From: an uncultured Clostridia bacterium
Lineage (GTDB): Bacteria > Bacillota > Clostridia > Christensenellales > Borkfalkiaceae
Length of the DNA: 9,614 nucleotides
Direction: 5' to 3'
NCBI GenBank assembly: GCA_946637575.1
Contig: CAMPBJ010000027.1
Span: 1-9,614 of the forward strand
The notes under the pieces were generated by a model. The model had not been told where the DNA came from and made no database searches. It saw nothing but the letters and a program-made list of their open reading frames with translations. The position numbers and the translations under genes are program-made. Shown one piece after another: positions 1 to 7,160 of this stretch; position 1 is the first letter of the stretch, and each line of letters begins with the position of its first letter.

Positions 1-30
1 AAGCAGGGTGGCTGTTGCCACCCTGCTTTT
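1..30 (-). terminator. Intrinsic terminator of tRNA-Leu, possibly bidirectional
   Basis: A perfect 12-bp stem (2-12 plus position 1, pairing with 17-28) encloses a TGTT tetraloop. It begins only a few bases after the CCA end of the minus-strand tRNA, so it most likely terminates that transcript; its U-tract would lie beyond the window edge. On the plus strand the hairpin is followed by only TTTT, so it could also end a gene reading in from the left. Confidence 0.8.
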
Positions 31-34
31 ATGC

Positions 35-121
35 TGGTGCCGAAGGCGGGACTTGAACCCGCACGGTATCGCTACCACTGGATTTTGAGTCCAGCGCGTC
101 TGCCAATTTCACCACTTCGGC
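35..121 (-). tRNA. tRNA-Leu (anticodon CAA)
   Basis: Read on the minus strand, this is an 87-nt class II tRNA with CCA encoded. The acceptor stem GCCGAAG (121-115) pairs with CTTCGGC (45-39). The anticodon stem CTGGA/TCCAG encloses the loop CTCAAAA, giving anticodon CAA, which decodes UUG. A long variable arm with a GGTA/TACC stem is typical of tRNA-Leu. The T arm has stem GCGGG/CCCGC around TTCAAGT. The discriminator base is A, as expected for leucine. It is transcribed divergently from polA. Its own promoter is unclear: an ATTTTA at 142-147 reads as TAAAAT on the minus strand, but I see no good -35. Confidence 0.97.
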
Positions 122-137
122 AATTTTTTCAGAACTC

Positions 138-166
138 TTGCATTTTACTTCGTATTTTGTTAAAAT
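138..166 (+). promoter_or_regulatory. Extended -10 promoter for polA-coaE
   Basis: The -35 is TTGCAT (138-143), followed by a 17-bp spacer and a -10 of TAAAAT (161-166) preceded by TGT, forming an extended -10. Transcription would start near 173, leaving a leader of about 75 nt before the polA ATG at 249. The -10 matches the sigma-A consensus in 5 of 6 positions and the -35 in 3 of 6. The ung promoter has the same layout. This is prediction from sequence only. Confidence 0.6.
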
Positions 167-177
167 TATCTGTAGAG

Positions 178-196
178 GCAAAAGATCTTCTTTTGC
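178..196. repeat. Perfect palindrome in the polA leader
   Basis: GCAAAAGA (178-185) and TCTTTTGC (189-196) form a perfect 8-bp inverted repeat around a 3-nt centre. It sits about 5 nt after the predicted transcription start. No T-run follows, so it is not a standard terminator. It could be a repressor operator or an RNA hairpin near the 5' end of the polA mRNA. TTCTTTTGC occurs again at 221-229, so the left arm has a second possible partner. Confidence 0.6.
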
Positions 197-248
197 TTTA
201 AGATAATATCATAATTTTGTTTCTTTTGCAAGCGGAATAAAGAGATTT

Positions 249-2786
249 ATGGAAAAATTAGTTTTAATTGACGGCAACAGCCTTATTAACCGCGCGTTCT
301 ATGCGATGCCCAACCTTACTAATAAGGAAGGCGTCTTTACCGGCGCTGTGTACGGTTTTTTAAATATGCTGCTCCGTTTGATAACCGATGAAAAACCGAC
401 TCGTCTTGCGGTCGCTTTCGACGTTCACGCGCCGACCTTTCGCCACAAAATGTTTGCCGACTACAAAGGCACGAGAAAACCTATGCCCGACGAACTCCGT
501 TCGCAGATCCCCATAATAAAAGAGATCCTCTCTAAAATGAAGATCGCATGCGTGGAAAAGGCGGGGTTAGAGGCGGACGATCTTATCGGCACGCTCGCAA
601 AGCACTCTGATATCAAAACCCTTATCGTTACCGGAGATAAAGACTCCTTTCAACTCGTGGACGAAAACGTCAGCGTGTGCTTTACAAAACGCGGCATCAC
701 GGACACCGAACTTTACACCGCGGAAAACTTCGTCGAAAAAACTGGTATTAAACCCATACAGATAATCGACTTAAAAGCGCTTATGGGGGACGCGTCCGAC
801 AATATCCCCGGGGTGTTCGGCGTGGGAGAGAAAACCGCGATCTCGCTCGTACAAAAGTACGGCACTATCGAAAACTTATACGACCACGTGAACGAACTTA
901 CCGGCAGGTTGCAGGAAAAGATACTTGAAGGCGAAGACTCCTGTTTTTTATCCAAAACCCTTGCGACCATCAACGTAAACGCGGACTTTCCGTACTCTTT
1001 CGACGACTTTACGGTGGAACTTCCTTTCCCCTACGAAGTCAAGGAAAAGTTCGTGGAGTTGGGGCTTAGATCCCTCTACCAAAAAGACGAACTGTTCGGC
1101 CCTCTCCCCGAAGTTAAAGGCGACGCGGTCGAACTTGTCTATATCCGCTCGAAAGAAGAGTTCGGCGCGATAAATCTTTCAGACGACGTTACCGTGTTCG
1201 TTTCCGACGATTTTCTGGACTTTTATTCGGAAAAAGAATACCGCGTTCCCATAAAAAAGACGCTCTTTGAAGAAGGTCTTTCGGTAAAAGACGCGTACGC
1301 GCTAATAAAAGACGTGGAAACAAAATCGCACCTTACGCTGTACGATAAAAAGAGCGTCAATCACGAATTAGACTCTTTGGGGCTTCCCCTCTTAGATCCC
1401 GAAACGGACGACCTTGCGCTTATAAAATATCTCGTGGACTTTACGGGCGAAAAGACCGCAAAGGACGCTATCGTAGAATACGGCGAAAGCACGGTAACCC
1501 CCGCCCACTCGCTTAAACTGATCGCGGAAAGACTCTGCCCGCTACTTAAAGGGTACGGCGTAGTATCCTTATATAAGGACGTGGAACTTCCACTCTCCGA
1601 CGTTCTCTTTTCTATGGAGAAGTCGGGATTTAAGGTGGACGCGGACGCGTTAAGGGAGACGGGCGCACGCTTTTCGGAGTTCCTTGCCGAAACCGAAAAA
1701 AAGATCCGCGAACTTGCGGACGACAAAAGTCTTAACGTGAACTCCCCGAGACAACTCGGCGAAGTGCTTTTCGACAAACTTAAAATAGGTAAGGGCAAGA
1801 AGAACAAAAACGGTTACTCTACGAGCGCGGAAGTGCTTGAAAAGTTCGAGGACGCGCACCCTATCGTTCCGCTTATTTTAGAGTACAGAAAGATACAGAA
1901 ACTGCAATCTTCGTACGTCGAAGGGTTAAAACCGCTTATCGACAGCGCGACCGGGCTTGTGCATACGTCCTTTAACCAAACTGTTACGGCGACGGGCAGA
2001 CTTTCAAGTAAAGAACCGAATTTACAGAATATCCCCGTGCGCGACGAACAGGGAAAGGAACTCAGAAGATTTTTCGTGCCGAAAGGAGACGACAGGATCC
2101 TCGTCGGCGCGGACTATTCGCAGATCGAACTTCGGCTTTTGGCGGCGTTCTCTCACTCAAAGAGTTTAATTAACGCGTTTAAGGAAGGAAAGGACATACA
2201 CGCGGAGACCGCCTCAAAGGTTTTTAACGTTCCGATAGATCAGGTAACGAAAGAGATGCGTTCTTCCGCAAAAGCGGTGAACTTCGGCATTATCTACGGC
2301 ATTTCGGAATTCGGGCTTGCAAGACAACTCGGCGTGTCGCCTAACACCGCGCGCGGATATATCGAAGGGTACTTTAAGGAGTACCCCCTCGTTAAGTCTT
2401 ATATGGAAGACAACGTGGAGTTCGCAAGAGAACACGGGTACGCCGTAACGCTCTTTAACCGCAGACGGTATATAAAAGAACTTGCGTCGTCAAATTTCGC
2501 GCTCCGTTCGTTCGGGGAACGCGTCGCTATGAATATGCCGCTTCAGGGCTCTGCGGCGGACATCATAAAAGTCGCGATGCTCGGCGTTTTTAACAGGCTA
2601 AAAAAAGAAGGCTTAAAGTCCGAACTTATTCTTCAAGTCCACGACGAACTTATCGTCGACGCGTTTATAAAAGAAAAGGACGAAGTCGAGAAAATCATAA
2701 AAGAAGAAATGGAGAACGCGGTAAAACTTCCCGTAACGCTCGTCGCGGAAACTTACAGCGGCAAAAACTGGTATGAAACAAAGTAG
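249..2786 (+). CDS. polA: DNA polymerase I
   Basis: Pol I fills gaps during repair and removes Okazaki primers. The 845-residue product is full length, slightly shorter than the Bacillus enzyme. Residues 1 to about 290 are the 5'-3' nuclease; the acidic metal ligands D8, D58, E108, D110, D111, D130, D132, D181 and D184 all appear intact. Residues about 291-440 sit where the 3'-5' exonuclease should be, but the DxE motif is absent, so proofreading is probably lost as in Bacillus Pol I. The polymerase domain has motif A DYSQIE (D622), the O-helix R671/K675/F679/Y683, and motif C HDE (798-800). F679 sits at the dNTP-over-ddNTP discrimination position. The ATG at 249 has only a weak AGAG ribosome site. 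The last 14 bp overlap coaE. Confidence 0.98.
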   Translation: MEKLVLIDGNSLINRAFYAMPNLTNKEGVFTGAVYGFLNMLLRLITDEKPTRLAVAFDVHAPTFRHKMFADYKGTRKPMPDELRSQIPIIKEILSKMKIACVEKAGLEADDLIGTLAKHSDIKTLIVTGDKDSFQLVDENVSVCFTKRGITDTELYTAENFVEKTGIKPIQIIDLKALMGDASDNIPGVFGVGEKTAISLVQKYGTIENLYDHVNELTGRLQEKILEGEDSCFLSKTLATINVNADFPYSFDDFTVELPFPYEVKEKFVELGLRSLYQKDELFGPLPEVKGDAVELVYIRSKEEFGAINLSDDVTVFVSDDFLDFYSEKEYRVPIKKTLFEEGLSVKDAYALIKDVETKSHLTLYDKKSVNHELDSLGLPLLDPETDDLALIKYLVDFTGEKTAKDAIVEYGESTVTPAHSLKLIAERLCPLLKGYGVVSLYKDVELPLSDVLFSMEKSGFKVDADALRETGARFSEFLAETEKKIRELADDKSLNVNSPRQLGEVLFDKLKIGKGKKNKNGYSTSAEVLEKFEDAHPIVPLILEYRKIQKLQSSYVEGLKPLIDSATGLVHTSFNQTVTATGRLSSKEPNLQNIPVRDEQGKELRRFFVPKGDDRILVGADYSQIELRLLAAFSHSKSLINAFKEGKDIHAETASKVFNVPIDQVTKEMRSSAKAVNFGIIYGISEFGLARQLGVSPNTARGYIEGYFKEYPLVKSYMEDNVEFAREHGYAVTLFNRRRYIKELASSNFALRSFGERVAMNMPLQGSAADIIKVAMLGVFNRLKKEGLKSELILQVHDELIVDAFIKEKDEVEKIIKEEMENAVKLPVTLVAETYSGKNWYETK

Positions 2787-3360
2787 AACGCTCGTCGCGA
2801 TCACCGGCGGGATCGGGAGCGGAAAGTCAACGGCAACGGCATTTATAAAAGAACTCGGCTACCCCGTCTTTTCCTGCGACGAGGAGGTTGCCGCGCTCTA
2901 TAAAAACCGCAGAATATTAAAGACGCTGAAAAAAGAGTTTCCGTCCGCGATCAAGGGAAAGATCTTTCTTTCCGCGGATAAAAGAAAAATCGCCGAACTT
3001 TGCTTTTCGGATAAAGAAAAACTCTTATTTTTGGAAAAGACGCTCGCCTTCCCCGCGTTAGACCGCGCGATAAAAAAGGCGAAAAAGCATAAAGGTTTGG
3101 TCTTTATCGAAGTTCCCTTGCTCTTCGAGTGCAAGGCGGAGTCGCTTTTCGATAAAGTGATAGTCGTAAAACGCGATAAAAAAGAAAGGATCGAAAGCGT
3201 TAAATCGCGCTCTTCTCTTTCCGAAAAAGATATTTTAGATAGGATAAATCGGCAGATCGACTACGACGCGGAAGACCTTTCTTCTTACACCGTGATCGAA
3301 AACAGTACGGATCTTCCCGCACTCCGCTCCGCAGTCGTTTCCGCGATAGAAAAAATGTAA
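2773..3360 (+). CDS. coaE: Dephospho-CoA kinase
   Basis: CoaE phosphorylates the ribose 3'-OH of dephospho-CoA with ATP, the last step of coenzyme A synthesis in the cytosol. The 195-residue protein has a P-loop GGIGSGKST (12-20), the conserved acidic D36 after strand 2, a substrate-site motif EVPLLFE (113-119) and a lid region with R146. Length fits the family (about 200). Two residues differ from the usual pattern: the LHP motif reads AFP (F93 in place of His), and the Asp of DVPLLFE is E113. The start lies inside polA with a 14-bp overlap and no strong ribosome site of its own, which suggests translational coupling. polA and coaE are neighbours in many Bacillota, although mutM, often between them, is absent here. 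Confidence 0.95.
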   Translation: MKQSRTLVAITGGIGSGKSTATAFIKELGYPVFSCDEEVAALYKNRRILKTLKKEFPSAIKGKIFLSADKRKIAELCFSDKEKLLFLEKTLAFPALDRAIKKAKKHKGLVFIEVPLLFECKAESLFDKVIVVKRDKKERIESVKSRSSLSEKDILDRINRQIDYDAEDLSSYTVIENSTDLPALRSAVVSAIEKM

Positions 3361-3384
3361 AAACAGGCGAAAGCCTGTTTTTTT
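3359..3384 (+). terminator. Intrinsic terminator of polA-coaE
   Basis: AAACAGGC (3361-3368) pairs with GCCTGTTT (3373-3380) around a GAAA tetraloop, followed by TTTT to 3384. It starts immediately after, and slightly overlaps, the coaE stop codon. Confidence 0.9.
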
Positions 3385-3420
3385 AGAGTTAAGAGTGGAG
3401 TTTATGTGTAAATATAATTA

Positions 3421-3446
3421 AAGCGGTGCTTTTTAGCACCGCTTTT
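3421..3446. terminator. Bidirectional terminator between convergent operons
   Basis: GCGGTGCT (3423-3430) pairs with AGCACCGC (3435-3442) around a four-T loop. Flanking AA/TT extends the stem to 10 bp, and TTTT (3443-3446) follows on the plus strand. On the minus strand it lies about 20 bp after the channel gene's stop and is followed by TTTAATTATATTT. It probably ends the minus-strand operon and backs up the coaE terminator. Confidence 0.85.
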
Positions 3447-3465
3447 CCATATCTCCACTCTCTAC

Positions 3466-5517
3466 TTATTGCTTAAAGAACACCAGTTTCGTCTTTTCGG
3501 TAATTTTGAGTTTTATATCCCTTTGATCGCCCTTAAAGACGAGAAGTTTGCCTTCTTCATTGATGACTCCGACAAGAACGAGCGGATTTCCGCTTCCTTT
3601 CGACGCGTTAAAGATTTGCCTTATCAGGCTGAACGCGGTAACTTCGCCTTTCGGAACGTCCTTTAATATATCGCCCGCGTAGAACACGTTGACGTCCGCG
3701 CCGCCGGTCTCCATGCCGAACGCGGAAAAAGATGATCCAAGGCGCTTATAAAACTCGAAAAGCGAACTTTTGAACGCGAACTGCGTTACCATTCTGCTCG
3801 TATATCTGTTACTTATTATAACGTTATCCACGCCGTAACTTTTAACCACGTCGTAGTGCTTGGGGTTAAGGATCTCCGTAACCACGCTGATCCTATTGCC
3901 GTCGAACCCTTCTACCGTTCGTTCAAGTCCCTTTATCATTTCCCGTGTGCGGATAAGGGTTGCGAACATTTCGTCGTCAAGCCGCGAAACGTCCACCGTG
4001 TCGTCGGACAAAAGCACGAACGTGATGTTCTTTTCGGTATTCTTCACAAACTCGGCTACGAGCATAAACGTCTCTGCCGCGCCGAGTTCTTTTATATACG
4101 CCTCGGTGATATTGCAGTGCGAAAGCCCTTCCGTGCCGCCGATACGACGAGACCTATCCACTATCATAACGTTCGCCTTTTCGCCGACGCTACCCATGAT
4201 CCTGTTTATCGAATCGAGCGTAAGTTCGAGTTTTGCGTTATACCCGAAAAATATCGCGTCGTTAAACACCCTTTTCGGCGATTCGTTTAAGGCGATATCA
4301 TCTTCAACAGTGTAGTTCCCTTTCTGCTCGTCCTTTCTGCCGACGTAAAGCCCAACCTTTTTGTCCGACAGTTCAAGATATGACAGCGGGAACGCCTTGA
4401 CGTTCTCCCTTAAAAATCTTTCGGCATAATCTTCGCCGTCCGTCTCTTCTATGTTTACGTTGAGTTTAGAGAACGAGAACATATAACTGTACAGTCTTCC
4501 GAGTTCCGGGGTTAAGGCGAACTGTGCGATAAGGTTTCCTATCGTTCTCGTAACCGGCATGGGGATTACGCTGCACTTTTCCGCAACTTCCTTGTCGCGG
4601 ATTATTTTACCTACGAGTTGCAACGTCCAGTCGTCGTCGATCTCGACGATGACGTTCTGACCGTTCGCCGACTTTTCGGACGCGGTAACTTCGACTACCT
4701 GCGCGACCGTCTTTAATATCTGCGCGTTGCCGAACTCCGTGTCGTACTTTGTGCCGTTCGTATCTTCCGCTATCAGGTTGTTGACGTCTTCGCCTAAAAT
4801 AATGACCGAAGCCGCCATAGAAAGCGACGTGCCGATAAGCTGTTCGGTCGAATACGTTTCTCCTTTCCGCACGATTATCGACAGTCTGTTGCGCAGTTTT
4901 TTAAGTCTGTACACCGCGCGGCTTTTTATCACGTTCTCTTTTTTCAGCCTTTCTTTTAAGTTTTCGTTATACGTTCTGATCGCGTCGGAGATCGACTCTT
5001 CGATCTCTTCTAACACCTTTTCCCTGTCGACCGCGGACAAAATAAGCACCTCGAATCTTTTTCTTGCGTAGAGAAGGTTTCTTATAATTTCCGGCCCGCG
5101 AACGTTCCAACCCAAAATGACGATATGTCCGTAAAGCGCCAACTTTTTAGAGTACGGGCTTTTGTGGTCGATCACCTTTGCGATCGTGTTGGTAAGATAC
5201 GCGATAAGAGATCCCGTAAACAGCACCATACCGACAAGCATGCCGATAATACACACCACGGCAAGCGCTTCCATGTGCCCGCTTTCTTCAAGCGAAAAGT
5301 CGATGTTGTTGGACATTATAACGCGCATCGAATAGAACAGCGCCTCGAAAAATCCCATTTTTTCCGTGCCGGAAACGTTGAGTGCGCGTATCACAAGCGC
5401 GCAAATCACCATAAAAAACAGGTTAAACACGATTATCGAGCTTAAAATAAACCTGTCCGGCCTCGTTGCGAATTTAACGCTTAAAAACTTCTTAAACCCG
5501 TTCTTTTTCATAAGCAA
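3466..5517 (-). CDS. CASTOR/POLLUX-like ion channel with RCK-like domains
   Basis: This is a 683-residue membrane protein resembling the bacterial relatives of plant CASTOR/POLLUX (DMI1) cation channels. TM1 is about residues 23-46, a pore-helix-like stretch about 55-75, and TM2 about 83-112. No TVGYG filter is present. A first Rossmann/RCK domain starts at GHIVILGWN (130-138), and a second begins near AIFFGYN (421-427). The pattern VVTEIL...V..S.R..S..VTQFA (545-581) is typical of the family. Between about 165 and 216 there is a charged helical segment that looks like an insertion relative to the usual RCK fold. The ion carried cannot be told from sequence. The first codon is TTG at 5517, 9 nt after AAGGGA; an ATG at 5511 is possible but 15 nt away. 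It is the last gene of the ung operon. Confidence 0.82.
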   Translation of the reverse strand: MLMKKNGFKKFLSVKFATRPDRFILSSIIVFNLFFMVICALVIRALNVSGTEKMGFFEALFYSMRVIMSNNIDFSLEESGHMEALAVVCIIGMLVGMVLFTGSLIAYLTNTIAKVIDHKSPYSKKLALYGHIVILGWNVRGPEIIRNLLYARKRFEVLILSAVDREKVLEEIEESISDAIRTYNENLKERLKKENVIKSRAVYRLKKLRNRLSIIVRKGETYSTEQLIGTSLSMAASVIILGEDVNNLIAEDTNGTKYDTEFGNAQILKTVAQVVEVTASEKSANGQNVIVEIDDDWTLQLVGKIIRDKEVAEKCSVIPMPVTRTIGNLIAQFALTPELGRLYSYMFSFSKLNVNIEETDGEDYAERFLRENVKAFPLSYLELSDKKVGLYVGRKDEQKGNYTVEDDIALNESPKRVFNDAIFFGYNAKLELTLDSINRIMGSVGEKANVMIVDRSRRIGGTEGLSHCNITEAYIKELGAAETFMLVAEFVKNTEKNITFVLLSDDTVDVSRLDDEMFATLIRTREMIKGLERTVEGFDGNRISVVTEILNPKHYDVVKSYGVDNVIISNRYTSRMVTQFAFKSSLFEFYKRLGSSFSAFGMETGGADVNVFYAGDILKDVPKGEVTAFSLIRQIFNASKGSGNPLVLVGVINEEGKLLVFKGDQRDIKLKITEKTKLVFFKQ

Positions 5518-5530
5518 ACTTTTTTATCCC

Positions 5531-5950
5531 TTATAGATCCCAAAGATTTATGCCGAGCGCGTCGTCCCTTTTTCTGCCTATCGCGCAGCCTCTAACGTCG
5601 ATAACTATCTCCGCGGTAAGCGAAATAACGCCCGAAAGCAAATGCCCGCCTACAACTTTCGCCCCCTTTCCCGTGCAGGTGATATGAAGGTGAACGTAAG
5701 GCTCGCCGTCTTTTTCCGAAACGTTGCCGACGATGGCGTTTATCTCGTGATTACCTGAAAAAGCGTACTCTTCGTACGCTTTTTTTACGGTGTCGAACAC
5801 GCCGACCGTAAAATCGTCCGTCGCGCCGATCCCCGAAACAGCCGCCGCCGCGATATTTTCTTTTTTAGCAACTTCCTTTATAGAAGCGCAGATCTCTTCG
5901 CCCTTTTCAAGCCTTAAAAATATCCTGTCTTTTATTCTTTTATATTCCAT
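5531..5950 (-). CDS. PPC/DUF296 domain protein
   Basis: A 139-residue stand-alone PPC (DUF296) domain, the fold fused to AT-hooks in plant AHL proteins; the bacterial proteins are small and form trimers. Diagnostic features are HLH (87-89) and GGHL (101-104), whose three histidines (H87, H89, H103) form the family's predicted metal site, together with the SGIGA segment (39-43). No AT-hook, signal peptide or membrane segment is present, so any DNA-binding role is unproven. The ATG at 5950 has a good GAAAGG site 7 nt upstream, inside the end of the mutase gene. The stop lies 13 bp before the channel start and overlaps the channel's ribosome site, suggesting coupled expression. Cellular function is unknown. 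Confidence 0.88.
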   Translation of the reverse strand: MEYKRIKDRIFLRLEKGEEICASIKEVAKKENIAAAAVSGIGATDDFTVGVFDTVKKAYEEYAFSGNHEINAIVGNVSEKDGEPYVHLHITCTGKGAKVVGGHLLSGVISLTAEIVIDVRGCAIGRKRDDALGINLWDL

Positions 5951-5954
5951 ACTT

Positions 5955-7160
5955 TTACCTTTCGATAAGTTCTTGCATAAGGTCCCAGCCTTTTTCTACG
6001 TAAACACCCGTGCTTTCGGCAGTTTTTTCGGTGTAGGACGTTACCTTACCGCCCAAATTCTTTCTGCTGTCGAAGATCATAAACGGCACGGGGTCTGAAA
6101 CGTGCGTTCTTACAGCGATCGGCGTCGGGTGATCGGGGAGTATCATTACCTTAAAGTCTTCACCCGTCTTTTTTAGTCCCTCTACCACCGTTTTAACGAC
6201 CTCGTCTATACGCTCTATCGAATAGATTTTATGCTCCGCGTCGCCGTGGTGTCCGCACTCGTCAGGCGCTTCCATGTGGATATACACGAAGTCCACGTCT
6301 TTAAAAGCGTCAAGACAGGCTTTTGCCTTTCCTATAAAGTTCGTGTCGTAATTCCCCGTCGCGCCTTCGACTTCTATCACTTTCATACCCGAAAGGATCG
6401 CTATGCCTTTCAGAAGATCGACCGCGGAGATCATCGCGCCCTTTATCCCGAATTTTTCGGTAAAGTTTTCCAGTTTCGGTTTAGTTCCTTCGCCCCAGAA
6501 CCAAAGTGAGTTCGCCGGGTTTTTGCCGCGTTTTACTCTCTCTTTGTTTATCGGGTGATCTTTTAAAAGGTCAAACGAGCGTTTCATTAATTCAAGGTAT
6601 TTTTCGGAATTATCCCCTTTCGGAAGATAGTCCTTTATTTTCCTTCCCGAAATGTCGTGCGGAGGAGTAAGATTTCCGCAAACCCTCCCGTTTTCCGCAA
6701 CAAGACAATGGCGGTAGGAAACGCCCGGATATAAGGTGTACTTTCCGTCGTCTAACCGCTCTTTTAAGTAGTTTATAAGTTCCCTTGCCTCTTCCGTCGT
6801 TATCTCGCCCGCGGAATAGTCTTCCATCGTCTTATCTTCGTACTCGCCGCCACCGGAAAGAGTAACCAGATTCGCCCTTGCGGTAACGAAGTTGTCTTTT
6901 AAATCGATCCCTATGCTTGCCGCCTCCAATGGACTTCTGCCCGTGTAGCAGGTAAAGGGATCGTACCCCAAAACCGAAAGATTCGCGACGTCGCTTCCCG
7001 GCTTTAAGCCTTCCGGAACGGTTTTAACGAGCCCCACTTTCGAAACGCGCGAGAGCGCGTCAACGTAAGGTTTTTTTGCCACTTCCAAAGGGGTTTTGCC
7101 CCCAAGCGAGTCTACGGGATAGTCCGCCATACCGTCGCCGAGTATCACCGCGTATTTCAT
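5955..7160 (-). CDS. ApgM-type cofactor-independent phosphoglycerate mutase
   Basis: A 401-residue alkaline-phosphatase-superfamily enzyme of the archaeal iPGM type, which interconverts 3- and 2-phosphoglycerate through a phosphoserine and two metal ions. Visible features are D9 in GDGMADYP, the GSDVAN motif (55-60) with S56 as the likely nucleophile, YTGRSPLEAASIG (72-84), D300 and H304/H305 in the PDECGHHGD stretch, DHPTP (343-347) and H353 in RTHVSDP. All expected catalytic positions look intact. Bacterial members of this subfamily have also been proposed to act as homoserine kinases, so the substrate is uncertain; no threonine-pathway gene is nearby to favour that. The ATG follows the ung TAA directly, with GGGG inside ung as a weak ribosome site. 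A gene symbol (apgM) is withheld because of the substrate doubt. Confidence 0.9.
   Translation of the reverse strand: MKYAVILGDGMADYPVDSLGGKTPLEVAKKPYVDALSRVSKVGLVKTVPEGLKPGSDVANLSVLGYDPFTCYTGRSPLEAASIGIDLKDNFVTARANLVTLSGGGEYEDKTMEDYSAGEITTEEARELINYLKERLDDGKYTLYPGVSYRHCLVAENGRVCGNLTPPHDISGRKIKDYLPKGDNSEKYLELMKRSFDLLKDHPINKERVKRGKNPANSLWFWGEGTKPKLENFTEKFGIKGAMISAVDLLKGIAILSGMKVIEVEGATGNYDTNFIGKAKACLDAFKDVDFVYIHMEAPDECGHHGDAEHKIYSIERIDEVVKTVVEGLKKTGEDFKVMILPDHPTPIAVRTHVSDPVPFMIFDSRKNLGGKVTSYTEKTAESTGVYVEKGWDLMQELIER

Noticed and set aside
1361..1859. Minus-strand ORFs of 148 and 69 codons inside polA
   Set aside because: Both are opposite conserved polA sequence and show no family signature or start signal.
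3856..4315. Two overlapping plus-strand ORFs of 144 and 151 codons opposite the channel gene
   Set aside because: They lie wholly inside the well-supported minus-strand channel frame, have no recognisable family, ribosome site or promoter, and look like antisense shadows.
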